64,000 bases of DNA from Telopea speciosissima. Its lineage: Eukaryota > Streptophyta > Magnoliopsida > Proteales > Proteaceae. Shown in pieces: positions 1 to 11,916 of the stretch; position 1 is the stretch's first letter, and every line of letters starts with the position of its first letter. The notes beneath the pieces are model-generated. The model ran no database searches. It was not told where the DNA came from and saw nothing but the letters and a program-made list of their open reading frames with translations. A program made the translations under genes and the position numbers. The DNA lies in the NCBI RefSeq assembly GCF_018873765.1, contig NC_057921.1, positions 65,461,557-65,525,556 of the forward strand. The letters run 5' to 3'.

Positions 1-660
1 AAACACATATTGAATTAAAACACATCGACCAGCATAAGAAAGAAAATTTGATTTCCAAGTAGAAAGTTTAGAACTAATCCTATCAACAATAAACTTTAAA
101 TCCCTACATTTAGATTTGGAATGACACAGTTTAGCGCCTAAATACAAGGAATTAGTAGACATTTCTTTCATTTGAAGGAGAGAGCATAATTGTTTCTTAT
201 TTGAACCCACCACATTTTTTATGAAAAAGATCTCACTTTTTGAAAAGTGACCTCCTGGCCAGTTATGTCAGAGAAAAGGTCCATAATTAATTTAATGGTT
301 AAGAAATCTTTTGCAGTAGCTTTGCAAAAATTGAAAGGATCATCAACAAAAAGAAGATGAGAATCTCGGGGGCTTCTCTGGAAACCTTGATTCCCTTAAA
401 ACGTCTAATGTCTCTGTAAGCACTTAAAATCCAGGATAGGATATCCATTGCTAGGAGGAAAAGGTAAGGACTCAGAGGGCAGCCTTGTCTTAGTCCTCTA
501 GATGGTTTCAAAAATTCAAAAGCACTTCCTTCAACTTTGAAGGAAAATGAGGTACTTGAAATCAAATTGTTGATTAAAGAAATCCAATGTTCATTCAACC
601 CCAAAAATCTAAACAAATTTTTAATAAGTTGCCATTCAACCCTATCATAGGCCACTGTTA
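1..660 (-). mobile_element. L1-type LINE, reverse transcriptase fragment, runs off left edge
   Basis: Read on the minus strand, 655-299 encodes AYDRVEW, then [13 protein letters not shown], the typical palm/fingers region of plant L1-clade reverse transcriptase. Below 299 the same protein continues in another frame through FADD-like and YLGAKL-like blocks, so the copy carries at least one frameshift. The element ends abruptly on its 5' side near 660, directly before the AYDRVEW block, so the endonuclease domain and the start of the RT are missing. The 3' part lies outside the window. It is a dead LINE copy; nothing suggests host use. Confidence 0.85.
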
Positions 661-880
661 GTTGGAGTACTCTATACCCTACCCAAGTTCAATTGTAAAT
701 TGGTGACCATCTATATTTCTATAGGTTGTCACCTTTGTATTGTTTCATGTCTATCCAATATGAGACTAAACTACCATGACCATTCTCTTTATATGTGAAA
801 GAGAACGCTGCATGGTCGCGTGTGGCGCATAGCTCCTACGCCTAAACACAAGGTCATGCAAAATGACCATCACACTGGGT

Positions 881-924
881 TGTGCCACACACATCCCTAT
901 GCGTGCCGAGATGTGTGTGGCACA
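881..924. repeat. Hairpin, 14-bp perfect arms
   Basis: Arms 881-894 (TGTGCCACACACAT) and 911-924 are exact reverse complements with a 16-base loop. An AAATGACC word lies just outside at 860-867, as in other hairpins of this window. Confidence 0.75.
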
Positions 925-1185
925 GCTCAACCGCTGGATGCCCCCTGACAGCACCTTGGGCGCACGCCTCCCTGGAGACGAGCTAAATTCCCCCTCCTCC
1001 CTCTTCCCTTGCATATCATATCCTAATATGGGGCAACTCATGGACCATTGTGATGTCTTACTACCGAACTATATAAATGTGATACTTAAGCTCTTTAGAG
1101 TAGAACCCTCTCTTAAGGAAAAGACAAAACCTTAAATGTGATACTTAGCTCTTAAGGAGAACCTTAGTTTTTCATGTTGGACAAA

Positions 1186-1339
1186 GTTTTCCTTCACCCA
1201 TAGAGGACGGTTCACCCCACCATCCTAGGGTTCACATACCCCTCCTAAGATTTTTGTATGTTCCAAAATACCCTTTTGATATCCAGTCCCGCCCTCTCCT
1301 GCGCCTTGGTGAATCACCGTACGTGGGTGGAGGGAAACT
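1186..1339. repeat. Foldback repeat with imperfect 30-bp arms
   Basis: The arm near 1186-1217 (GTTTTCCTTCACCCATAG...) pairs with 1308-1339 (...GGGTGGAGGGAAAC), with several mismatches and a small gap. The spacer is about 90 bases. Probably an old foldback or MITE-like insertion. Confidence 0.55.
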
Positions 1340-1479
1340 CGATCATTCCATGGATACTCAAGATCATAGATTGGTATTAACTAACCTCAGAGGAAAATTT
1401 TTTCCTACGACACTAGATACCCATGCAGCCATGCTCTCTCACAATCTCTCCTCTCTTTGACATCCCTTAACCCGCGTTG

Positions 1480-1638
1480 GGCTCCTTTGTAGCGTAACAT
1501 AGTGTGCAGTGCACATCCAACGGTCCTGTGTGCTCGGACACGCAGCCCAACACCCTGCTTGTGTGTTGGACTGCGTGCCCGAACACACAGAGCCGTCAGA
1601 TGATGCACTATACACTGTGTCGCGCTACAGAGGACCCG
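1480..1638. repeat. Foldback repeat, about 75-bp arms
   Basis: The left arm (1480-1554) and right arm (1561-1638) are imperfect reverse complements along their whole length. For example, AACGGTCCTGTGTGCTCGG on the left pairs with CCCGAACACACAGAGCCGT on the right. The loop is only a few bases. The insert is GC-rich compared with its flanks. Confidence 0.8.
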
Positions 1639-2141
1639 AATCCCCGTTAACTCTCTCTTAATTTCTTCTACCTTTACTGATGAAACTGATCGATGCCCGC
1701 CCATTGGTGTGGCATAGGAAACTTTTTTTCACTCTAGCGTTGTGAGAAACTTCCTCTTTAATTAATAAGCATGTCTTGCTTTTAGCTATCAGCAAACCAA
1801 CCCCAAATCATCCCCTCATCTAGGAAAAAGTTGAGAGTGATTTTCATATAAATTTCTGGACAGATTTCTAATCACCACCCACTTGATTTAATTATAATAT
1901 CTGTAAGGGATAGACAGAAACCCTAAAGCCAAAACACCTCAAAACTTAGTTAAGTCAACAAGTTAGATTACTTTATTATTTATAATCGTCCATGTCATTT
2001 TCTAATAAACACTCTTTAATTTTAGGGTTTTCTATTACATTAATTGATGACATTTTCTCCAAACCAAAGAAATGGGATCGGCCTCCATCGATTCTGATTT
2101 GAATATAATCGGAATCAGAACTCCGAAATAAAATTTAAAAG

Positions 2142-2167
2142 ATATATATATATATATATATATATAT
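2142..2167. repeat. (AT)13 microsatellite
   Basis: Uninterrupted AT dinucleotide run. Confidence 0.95.
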
Positions 2168-2894
2168 GTAAGTCTTAAGAATTTTTTATTAAAGTTTTAA
2201 AGACTATGTCAAAAGGTAAGTTTCATTGATTTTCTACAATTTTATTGATTAAAAGAAAAAAATAACCAAAAACTAAGATTTGACTGCATTCATGGTTGAT
2301 TCAAAAGAAAAGTTTAGATTTTGAACAATAATCAAAATCGACTGACTTCAATTTTGTCAATTCTAATTCAATGCTATAAACCATGCTCCAAATCGTCCAT
2401 GTTGTAATAGTATAGAACATATGGTGATGAGCATTTAAACTTCAAATTGGGGTCAAATCATTCCCTACTAATCCGATCATCATATCAGAATCAACCAAAA
2501 TCGATCTAAAAATCTTAGAATCGATTCCACATATATGAAAACCCAACATTTTGATCCCAAAAATCCTATCAACCACTTTGAAACATCTAGAATTGGAATC
2601 AATCGTGGCTGATTCTGTTTCAAATCATTTGATTCGACTAATTTGATTCCAAAATTTGAAACAATGGACTTATGAGAGCATGGATTTTGTTAAGAATATC
2701 AAAATGGAACCGGAACCAAAACCGCCTGTTGATGATTGTTCCGAACTGGATCACAAAGAAATGACTCAATTTTAATTTCATAGAATCTCTTCTCGATTCA
2801 GTTTTGATTGGTAGTTGTAAAATCGACAATTCTAAATCAAATGGAAACTAGTAAAACCAGACCAAAATAAACTAAATTTTCTAAAGATTGATCC

Positions 2895-2910
2895 TGTGTG
2901 TGTGTGTGTG
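2895..2910. repeat. (TG)8 microsatellite followed by poly-T
   Basis: A TG run passing directly into a T-rich tract to about 2933. Confidence 0.9.
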
Positions 2911-3869
2911 TTTTTTTTTTCTTTTTTTTTTTGTTGCTTTTTTCGGTAGTAGATCCTGTGTTTAATAGGTTTGTATTTCTAAGATGATTTTTTCTTATGT
3001 TAGAATGTATAGTAAGAAAATCCCCAATATACATTGAGATGATAAGCTTAGTTATTCTAAACTCAAATTAGGTGTAAAAATAATCAAATTAAAATGTATA
3101 AAAATGAAACAAAATGTGAACCCGTATCACATACTCCATGAATCAAAATTAAACACATTATAAATCGGAATTGCAACAGTTTTCCAAAATCAGCACTACA
3201 AATCACATATAAAACAAATGCAAATCATATAACAAAAACTAGATAAAATGGATAAAATTGAATCAAATACAAAACGATTTTTACTTTGACTGACTCTATC
3301 CGATTTTGAGTTGCACCTTATCAAAATGTAAATCGAATCAAAATCGGACGGAATATTCGGAGTCTTCTTCAAGACGAGGCACCCACACAACTGTCACGCA
3401 CATTTTTTATAAAATCTCCAACTTGGAAGCCCAAAAAGTAAAATGTAAATTTAAGAAATGAAATAAGACGAAAATTAAAACCGAAAAAAAAAAAACTTTT
3501 TAGAAGTATCTGCGTTGACCTTCTCGTTGATATACACTTTACAAAGGGGAAGGAGATGGTTCGCCGATGCCTACGAATCTTGATTATCAACAATCATACA
3601 CACGAGATTACGAGAATCACAGGATATACTACTCCTAATTTTTATTTATCTTAATTAGAATAAGACCGGCAGCATGGAATCACTCTTCTGCTGCTCTTGG
3701 CACTCTCTTGGTAATGGCGATGTTTTAAAAAACAAGTGTTGTGGGTGGAGAATCTCCCCCACTCTCTCTCTCTCTATCTCTTTCTCTCTAATTTTGGCGG
3801 ACAAAAAGGAAAAAATGGAAAGTTGGTAAATCTTTAGCATCCAATGTCGGGCGCGGCTTTTACGGCGGT

Positions 3870-5273
3870 TCAGCTGCCACCAGCAGCGGTGGTGGCATTA
3901 TGAGAGAACCAAGAAGGCGGAAAAGTTGCCGGCAGTTGGTCGTCAGAGCAGTCATCCAAGGCGGCGCCGTTGGTTGGTCCATCGAGTTCACCAAGACCCT
4001 CGAAGAAATCATCTCCCATCATCATATCGGGAATAAGAAGATCGTCGTCTTCATCGTTATCCACAACTATTTCTTCCTCTTCATCCTCTCTGCACTCCTG
4101 CTTGGGCTGTTGCAGAAGCTCGTCTTCCATGGCGGCAGTTGGAGTCTTTGGAGAGAGACCCGTAGTCGAAGCAGGGGAAGAACAAGATGGTTTGTTGGTG
4201 GGTGTTCCGGGTTCGTCTGCTGGGGTGGAACCCTGAGGATTGGGGAACTTGTTCCGAGTACTACCGGCGAGGGAATTACGGTGGGTGGGGACTGGGTGGT
4301 TGTGCTCCGCCGTGTAGGTGATGATGATGATTCCTGGATCTAAGCGGCTTCGCTCCACTTGTTTCCTTGCTAAACACCCTTTTGAGCTGCTACACCTGTA
4401 GTAACCCCTGTTATTGAGACAAGAATCAAACGAACAAGATTGATTTAATTGGGAGACAAAGATAAAAAGACAGGCAAAATAGATTGAACAATGGAGATAA
4501 AGAAAAAAAACCCAATTGAGATCTACCTCGGATAAGGTGACCCTTTGATGGGTTTCTGGCCATATTTACGCCAAGCCCACATATCCGAAGAAATGCCCTC
4601 GGCCGGTACTTGGCAAACAACCCTCTTCTGTTGATTCTTCCTGTAAAAAGAAAGAAAAATTGAAAGTTATTACTATGAGGGAAAAGGAGAAGGAAATTTG
4701 AGGAAATGGGCATCTGGGTAGGAATCTATCTTTTTTTCTTTTTATTGAGAAAGAATCTAAGGAATAACGAACAACAAAACAGAGAACAACGAACCTTCTT
4801 TTCGATCGAGGGGTCTGAGAATGATAAGTAGTAGTTGTCGCAGCGGCAGCAGTAGTAGGCCCTGTTAGACACTGGGGAGATTGCTTTTGTTGCTGCTGCT
4901 GCTGCTGTGGTTTCTGTTTCTGTTGCTGTTGCTGCTGGTGTTGGTCTGTGAATCCTACATGGGTGAGAAGAGAAGTGGGGTTGCTCTGTGGGGAAAGAGC
5001 TTCGACTTTGGAGAAGAATGGTTTGTAGAGTGCCTCTAATTCCTCAAGAGGAGTTAAGGTTTCAAGGAGATCGGGGAAACAGAGGTCTTGGTGGTCCAGA
5101 CCCAAAAGAGGAGGAGAAGGAGGAGGAAAACAAGAGAAGTAGCAAGAAGGCTCTTCCATGGAAGTTGTGGTGAGGGCGACGGTAGCGGTGGTGGTGGTGG
5201 TGGAGGTGGGGGTGGAGGTGGCGGTGGTGCAGCAGCCTCTTACCACCGCCTGCAGATCCCAATCGTCTCCCAT
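3870..5273 (-). CDS. WRKY22: WRKY22-like transcription factor (group IIe)
   Basis: Exons complement(3870..4407, 4527..4640, 4795..5273); 376 aa. All junctions are GT-AG. The N-terminus [14 protein letters not shown] matches the start of WRKY22/27; an upstream in-frame Met at 5285 is possible, but 5273 fits the family better. A Gln-rich tract lies in exon 1, followed by the basic SKRRKNQQKR nuclear signal. WRKYGQK is at residues 183-189, and the zinc ligands are C203, C209, H233 and H235 (C-X5-C-X23-H-X-H). The intron inside the domain, after PYPR, is at the position common in WRKY genes. [17 protein letters not shown] and an acidic C-terminal region with [10 protein letters not shown] follow, both WRKY22-like. 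The family binds W-boxes and acts downstream of MAP kinases in pattern-triggered immunity (established for Arabidopsis). Nothing looks broken. Confidence 0.96.
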
Positions 5274-5514
5274 GTCGAGAAACATAAGGGACTGTTATCT
5301 CTTCCTTGAAACTTAGGCAGTCTCTCTCAGTTCCAGCGATGATTGTTACTCCCAATAGCCCTGTGCTTGACTCTGCTCTGCCGTTGCTGCTGCTGCTTCC
5401 CCCCTTTGGGTATGCCGGTATGGGTATAGAAGAGAGAGAGAAACAAAGGACAGCGCTGACTTTTGAAGATAGAGAGCAATACAGAGATGGGAAAAACTAG
5501 CCCTGGTTTTATTA

Positions 5515-5522
5515 TTTATATA
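5515..5522 (-). promoter_or_regulatory. Probable TATA box of the WRKY22-like gene
   Basis: TATATAAA on the minus strand, about 240 bases upstream of the chosen start codon. It would put transcription start near 5485-5490, giving a leader of about 210 bases. Confidence 0.6.
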
Positions 5523-5612
5523 TGTGGCTGAGAGGAGAGGGGAGAGAAAGAGAGAGACAGAGAGAGAAAGAGAGTTCATTTATTTTTTTCCAAAACCGCT
5601 TCAGCTTTTCCA

Positions 5613-5809
5613 TTGACTTTTGTTTAATGTCAAAGGAGAGAGAAACGGTTTTCGTTTGTAACCCAAAGACAAATACCCTTATTGTAGAGAGTCCAAATCC
5701 AAAATGGTTTTCTATTATAACTGCCAGAAACGCATTTCGATCAAAAGTCCACACAGTGTCCGCAGTACACGTTGTCGGTACGCTCTAATTGTTTCTTCGA
5801 CCGCGTCAA
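5613..5809. promoter_or_regulatory. Three W-box cores upstream of the WRKY22-like gene
   Basis: TTGACT at 5613-5618 (+), TTGAC at 5633-5629 (-) and TTGAC at 5809-5805 (-) lie within about 300 bases of the TATA box. WRKY proteins bind (T)TGAC(C/T), so auto- or cross-regulation is plausible. Only the first is a strict W-box. Confidence 0.5.
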
Positions 5810-5819
5810 CATGGCACCG

Positions 5820-7851
5820 TCGTGGTTACAGTCTCTGCGTGTCTGAGTCGATGCTGAGTTGGTAAAATTGGAGAGGATGTTTCTTACGTGTTACATTAAT
5901 ATTTTTAGGTTTACACAAATTGGAGAGGATGTTTTTACATTAATATTTTTAGGTTTACACTGACATTCTCAGTCCTCTCTATGATCAATTATGATAAGAT
6001 AAACAGTTTTGTCAAATAATAATACTTGAGATGTAACGGAGAAGAGAATACAACAAAGGCAATGTGGCACACACAGTACACATGGCCTTTGTTATACCGC
6101 AGGTTATACACACCCTACAATAGAGGATTTTTATTCATCCACTTATGGTTAAGATGTGAGAGAGTGTAGGAAAACATCCCATAATTGTTGTGTTAATATA
6201 AAGTGCAAAACAAAAGAGGCTTTTAAACATATACAATATTTAGAAGAAAATTTTTTCTTGTAAAATATCATTTATATGAAATTTTTAACAACGATACAAA
6301 CAAAACCATTTAAAGAAAATTATCCCAACAGTGGCAGTGTCATGCACTCTTTCACAGTCTTCCCTTCTTATGCTCCCCTATCGACAAACTGTCTGATGCA
6401 TTCCTCATGCCCCCATTGGCTTGGCACGGGGACTCTATTCACCTCAAACTATCCTCTTATCTTATGCTCTCTTGTTGCCCCAATTATTTAAAGCAAAGTG
6501 GAAAAAAAAATCTTATGATAAGAGTGAAGATTTCTTCTCGTGCCCTCTCATAAACCACATAACCTACACTAATATCCTCTCTCCTTTCACGAAATATGAG
6601 TCTTTTTAACATAGATTGAATTCGTCTCCTGCCATGGATTTAGATATTGTATCTACTAGTTTGGACGATACGATAGCCATCGATCAATATTGATATCGGT
6701 CAGATACCATGAACTGAAACCTTGCTCCCAACCATGGATGAAGGAATAGGAATCGGATAGGTCGGATTGGCCGATTCATTTCCATATCGATAGAGATCGA
6801 TATTGATTCCTAATTGATCGTGTATCAATGTATCAGTATTGACCAAGAGTAAAAAGGTATTAAAAAAAAATTGATTTTTAAAGAAAAACATTAGCAAATC
6901 CATCTAGTCTCCGAATACCAATTGTTGAACATGGTTTAAGGAATCGGTATAAGATATTTGTGTCAATATCGGTATAAGTTGATACTGATTCTTGATCGAT
7001 CCCAAATTGGTGAACCAAGGGTAAAAAAGTAATAAAATCTTTTTTTTTTAAATGAAAAATAGAGGTAAAAGTGACTTGATCTGGGTTGGTTTGGATCGAT
7101 ATCAAATTGATCTGAGATCGACACCGATCTCGATACTGATATGTAAATCCCTGTTACTGAATCCTTGCTCCAATGCATGGTTCTAAGTATTGGTATCAGA
7201 TCGATCTGTACTGGTTTTACACCTTACTGATAATGTATCGGTGGCACGATATGGACAAAGGATAAAATGGTAAAAAAACCCATTTTAAAGGAAAATTAGG
7301 ATTAAATTTGTTTGATTCTATCGATCCTTACTGATAACATATCGGTTTTTAGATTGATTGATACCCGATCAGATACCGTGCAGTAAAACTATACTCCAAT
7401 GCTTTCACCTTGTGATTTTCCAATTCCTTTAAAAACAGGAATTTTTTTTTTTTTAGGGTGAGGAGTGTGGGGAAGAAAGCTGCTGCAGTCTGCAGACACC
7501 GGTCAGTGCGCCTCAACTGTCGTTATCCCGAATACGGGCGCGTGTCCGGTGTAAACGGAGTTTCTAGACTTTCTAGTTTAGGGAAGGCAAGGGAAGGGTC
7601 CGTTGAAGGAGTGTTTTGACTGAGATTCATTTATTATAGTGTCCTTAGGGTGCGGGAATTAAGGACCACCGACTCACCGAGAGACCACAGGAGCACATCG
7701 CCTCAACTTGCAACTTAAATTAAAAGAGTCCTGAGATGGAAGAGATGCCAAATAGTGACCTTCTCGACGGAACGAGTGCGTACGATAAGGTCCCTGTACA
7801 GCTGTAATGCGCACACCCTCTAGGGTTGCCTTGGTGGTTGTTGAGTGGGAT
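5820..7851. other. Gene-free stretch; degenerate TATCGATC-type repeat at about 6640-7400
   Basis: No protein-like frame. A 33-base segment around ACAAATTGGAGAGGATGTTT is repeated near 5860-5960. From about 6640 to 7400 there are three diverged units of roughly 230 bases that share CTTGCTCCAA-CATGG, GGTATAAG and GATATCGATC words. The same vocabulary returns at 9215-9310 and 55390-55570, so this is a dispersed repeat family. 7440-7850 shows nothing recognisable. Confidence 0.5.
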
Positions 7852-8074
7852 TTGGATTCTCTGTGGTCTAGGATTGAACGGCTATCTTACTTTGCGTTAA
7901 ATTCATAGGTCATCATGTGGATTTTATGTCGATCCAATTGCTGATAGATGATGGTCTGATTTGAATTTTAAATTAAGCTCATCTACCAACTATTGGATTA
8001 GCATAAAATCCATATGGAGGCTTGGGAGTTAAACGCGGTAGGCCGCTTAATCCCAAGCCACAGAGGATCCAAGT
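7852..8074. repeat. Foldback repeat with GGAT(C/T)CTCTGTGG ends
   Basis: The left edge TTTGGATTCTCTGTGG pairs with the right edge CCACAGAGGATCCAAG. Inner arms also pair imperfectly (GGATTTTATG near 7919 with CATAAAATCC near 8002). It belongs to the group of hairpins with GGATCCTCT-like edges described in the findings. Confidence 0.7.
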
Positions 8075-9383
8075 CGTGTTGTGTGGATGGCATGTGTGTT
8101 GTTTTTTTTTAGGAGAGGCTAGGGGTGTGTCTAATGGGACTTGATCTAATGTATGAGTTGGAATACCACGCAATCCTAGGAGACCTATAGTAGAGTGAAA
8201 GCTATCTTCAGTTTAAAAATTGATTATTTTTAGTGTTTAGTCACTTCCGACTGATTCCAATTAATTTGGAATTGAAATTGACTAAGATTGATCCCATTAG
8301 TGCAGCAATTGTAAAAACCTTGAGAGTATCGTGCTCAATATGCCTCCAATCCAACGGCTGAGAATTGGATAAGATCACTTGATTTTTTTAAATGGTTAAT
8401 GTTGTTACCACATAAGATGTAGGATTTTAAAGAATCGATCTTTCTTTAGTTCTTGAATCTCTCTTTGATTGATCAATATATAATCGGATCCTCATTTTTA
8501 ATGGAATTGAAACAATCTCTGGGTTTATCAAAAGACACTTTCAATTGGCGGGGATCCCTTGAACGAGATTAGAGATCTTGTGAATGGATCCAAATTTTAA
8601 AATATATTCTGAAACCTTATTCATCTCTCTTTCTAGTTTTTGAATGCAAACCAAACACAACCTAAGACTGTGTTTGGTATGCATTCTGGGTCGATTTCGC
8701 ATTCTCCATCGTTAAAAACAAGATTAACCAAATAAAATATTGATATATATATATATATATATTATTTATTATTTTTTTTTCTAGTAAGAAAATATTGATA
8801 TAGTTACAACCAAAAAACGTGAGATTATAATATCTCATTTGTGAGCCGCGCCATTCATTCTTAAATTATCAAAAAGAAAAAGATAAAAAAGGGTCATAAT
8901 TTCGAGTTGCTGCACTAGACAAGAGTCAACGCAACAGGATGATGAAGACCATCTAATCTGTAGAATCAGAATCAGGAACACGATCTCATTGATCTGTAGG
9001 ACTGCAGCCAAGCAAAGGAGGTGTGTCTCCTCACGTATCAAATGCTTATGACTATGAGATTTTATATTATCTATATCTATTTTATGGTTTCAATTATTAA
9101 AAATAAATAGAAAGGGAACACCAAAAAAAAAAAAAAAACAACCCACGATCCCCACGAGAAAAGAACCACCATCAAGTTATGGGTAGAAGGAGCAAAGGAA
9201 ATGATAGGGATCATTCATCATCGTGGATTTAGGTATTGGTATCATATTGGATGATAGGTATCGTCATATCGGTATTGACACGGCATCGATATGTATCAGT
9301 CGATATTCATTGTTCTTTTTTTCTTATTTTTTATCTTGGAAAAATATTATGGGAAAAAGGTGGAAGGATGAAGTAAGGAAGAG
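8075..9383. other. Intergenic DNA, no gene seen
   Basis: AT-rich, no convincing coding frame. It contains an (AT)10 run at 8743-8762 and a piece of the dispersed TATCGATC-type repeat near 9215-9310. Confidence 0.5.
8743..8762. repeat. (AT)10 microsatellite
   Basis: Uninterrupted AT run. Confidence 0.9.
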
Positions 9384-9750
9384 AAGATGGGGATGTTGAG
9401 ATGAATGAGTAGCAAAACTAGGAAGGATAAAATAAGGAATGATCAAGTTAAAGTTGATTTGGGAGTATCTCTGATACATGATATGCCACGAGAAAGTCAT
9501 TTGAGGTGGCATGATCATGTTCAACGAAGGCCTTTGAATGCTCCAATATGGAAGTGTGATTTAATTCAGATTGAAAGAACTAAAGAACCAGGGGTAGACC
9601 TAAAATGATCTTAGGAGAAGTGCTGAGAAAAGATATACATAGTTTAGGCCTTATATCAAGTATAATCTCGAATAGAGTTGATTGGAAGGCAAGAATCCAT
9701 GTAGCCAATCCCATTTAATTGGGATAAGGCTGAGTTGTTGTTGTTGTATT
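9384..9750 (+). mobile_element. RTE-type LINE, 3' end with (TTG)n tail
   Basis: Encodes the C-terminal segment typical of plant RTE LINE ORF2 (KTRKDKIRND, then HLRWHDHVQRRPLNAP), followed by a short 3' UTR (CCCATTTAATTGGGATAAGG) and a TTGTTGTTGTTG tail, the short-repeat tail expected for RTE elements. The copy is strongly 5'-truncated and the frame breaks after about 67 codons. Imperfect flanking duplicates (about 9346-9363 and 9751-9768, ATTAT..GGAAAAAG..GTGG) may be the target-site duplication. Confidence 0.85.
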
Positions 9751-9768
9751 ATTAGGAAAAAGTGGTCA

Positions 9769-10872
9769 TGCATCTATGCAATATATGTCTCCTTACAATT
9801 TCTTCTTTCTCCCTTCTCATTATTAATATGCGTCTCTTATTGACGAACTCATACCCTTGCTCTTTATCTTCCTCTCGAACGTATATGATGCCAAGATAAT
9901 TGAGTTCTATACCATCTCTCTCCAAAATGTTATGACACAAAGATTTGCTATTTTTTGAAATGTCGATCACATGACAATTATTTTACCATGTGGACAACTG
10001 ATGTTTTCATCCCTATCATTGGATGAATATTAGAGAACATAGTTTAGATCTACCATGTCCTACATATGTCCCAACACGTGTACACATACTATATTTATGT
10101 GTAATTCTCCCAATTCTGAGCAGGAATAGACAATCTAGGTGAAAGAAAGAAAAAAAACTCCCAAGAAAAATGAATAGCTAAAATGTATCTTGTGATCTTC
10201 ACAACATCACAAGCAAATGTGGCTTAGGTCTTCTTACAAATTTTTTTTTTCTTTTAAATTTATTAAAAAAGAGGCAATTTCCTAGATCTACAAGATAAGA
10301 AAATTTTTTACAAAACAAGTAAATTTACTATAAGTATAAAACAAAGTTAACTTTTACTTGTTTTGTAATTAATTTTGTTCTCTTGTAGAATTAAGTAATT
10401 TCTTGAAAAAATGTAAATTTGGTCACAAGACTTGGTGGTAGTCTTAGTAGTGGACATGTAGAGAGTAAAAGAAACCGTGTTATAGACACCAATGACTGGA
10501 CTTGGACTTTGTCTCAACTCCTTCCACACCAGCGGCGTGCTAAACTGTTTCCTTTTGTAATTGTTAATGATCCTATGTAGCTTGGACATTCATAAGTCTT
10601 TCCATGCTTAGCTTAGAGAATGGTAGTAATGACTTGTCTTTCTCTGCTTCATTGGTCAAATATTTTACACCTACTTATAAGGCTTTTCCTTCTAGTCGTT
10701 TTAGGCCGGTCACAAGGACTAGCCTTTTTGGCTGGTCCCTATTTCTAATTACCTTGTGGGTGGATAGAGACTGGGAGTTGGGACCCACCATTGGATGGCC
10801 CCACATGAGAAATTGTACATGGCCTAGATGATCTTGACCGTCTGTTTTTAACAGGCATGGAGGAGGGGATCA
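9769..10872. other. Intergenic DNA, no gene seen
   Basis: No protein-like frame, tRNA or element with clear ends was recognised. Confidence 0.45.
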
Positions 10873-10932
10873 GGATCCTCGCCAATACATTGGAGAGCCC
10901 AATAAGCCCACTTATTGGATAGGATCCAAATT
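10873..10932. repeat. Small hairpin with GGATCC edges
   Basis: GGATCCTCGCCAATA at the left pairs with TATTGGATAGGATCC at the right, around a loop of about 30 bases. It has the same edge motif as the larger foldbacks. Confidence 0.6.
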
Positions 10933-11283
10933 AGAATTCATCTTTAAAAATACTCGTTAGGGAAAATACACTCTAGTATAAGCCTTCATATAATTAAAGC
11001 TCTGATCACATCCGATATAAGATTAATTTAACGTGGAAACCGAATAAATACATGTTCTTTTTCTTCCACCAATACTCCTCTAAACACTCTAATTGACAAT
11101 ATAGAGAAGTATTGATGGAAGAAAAAAGACATGTATACGTCGTCACAAAACAGCATTTAAAGTCTTCATGTATGGGGAGCTGATTCAGGATCAAAACTAA
11201 CCTTTTTTGCTCTAAGTCTCTATACATGAGATATTTGTCATGTTTCCCAAGTAAGGATCTGGTCCTTTTTCTCTCTCATTATA

Positions 11284-11460
11284 GGATTCTGATCCTCTAC
11301 GATCAGGCAGGTAACGGCTATTGTGCTGTCTACATCCAAAAAGAGGCGAAATGATCACTCTACCCATTGCCTGAGCATCCTGCTCAAGTAGGATCCACAC
11401 CCCTATCTGGGTGTAGGCAGCACAATGACCATTACCTACCCGACCGTTATGGATCCAAAT
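11284..11460. repeat. Foldback repeat with GATCCTCT edge
   Basis: The left arm (GATCAGGCAGGTAACGGC, TTGTGCTGTCTACATCC) pairs with the right arm (GTGTAGGCAGCACAATGACC, CTACCCGACCGTTATGGATCC). The loop side contains CGAAATGATCACTCTACCC, the AAATGATC word shared with other hairpins here. Confidence 0.75.
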
Positions 11461-11630
11461 TGCTCATTGTAGGGGAAACAAGGGTTGGTCCCTTTCCAGT
11501 CACTTTTCTTACATAGAGCTTAAGAGATGCAAGTTGATCAGATATAGTGGTAGTGCCATAATGGAAGCAAAGACTAACTCAATGGTTTCTTCTCCTCACT
11601 TCTTGATTGTTAATTTCGTCTTATTTGATT

Positions 11631-11649
11631 GAGAGAGAGAGAGAGAGAG
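11631..11649. repeat. (GA)n microsatellite
   Basis: Uninterrupted GA run of 19 bases. Confidence 0.9.
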
Positions 11650-11901
11650 TTGCCACTTCTTAAGAGGTTGAAAGGGAAGAAGCTCAATATGTAGGGGTCT
11701 CTCGTGGGTTTGGCATAATAAAGGAGCGATGTGGACTTTGATAGAAACCTCTCTTTCTCTCTCTTCTATTAAAGAAAAGAGATTGTGATCCACACATACA
11801 GTGTTTCTGCCCTTTTTCAATCTATCAATCTATCACTACCTGTTCCATCATTCTATTTATATCTCTCATCCCAATCATCCATCATCTTCTATACTATATA
11901 T

Positions 11902-11916
11902 ACACACACACACACA
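11902..11916. repeat. (AC)n microsatellite
   Basis: Uninterrupted AC run directly after a TATATA stretch. Confidence 0.9.

Larger units (their letters stand above)
661..3869. other. Intergenic DNA, repeat-rich, no gene seen
   Basis: No open frame here resembles a protein. The stretch holds three hairpin repeats (881-924, 1186-1339, 1480-1638), a short partial duplication near 1073-1165 (a GTGATACTTA unit occurs twice), an (AT)n run and a (TG)n run, and AT-rich sequence with many imperfect GATTC/GAATC words at 2090-2830. The last 200 bases before 3870 are probably the 3' UTR of the WRKY gene. Confidence 0.6.

Noticed and set aside
3900-4343. Open frame on the plus strand opposite WRKY exon 3
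   Set aside because: It is the antisense shadow of the acidic and Ser-rich WRKY C-terminus and has no own motif.
4566-5285. A single long frame read through WRKY exon 1 into the intron and exon 2
   Set aside because: It misses the WRKYGQK block; the spliced model restores the complete domain in frame.
5088-5309. Gly-rich frame opposite WRKY exon 1
   Set aside because: Shadow of Thr/His-type codon repeats (GGT/ACC) in the sense gene.
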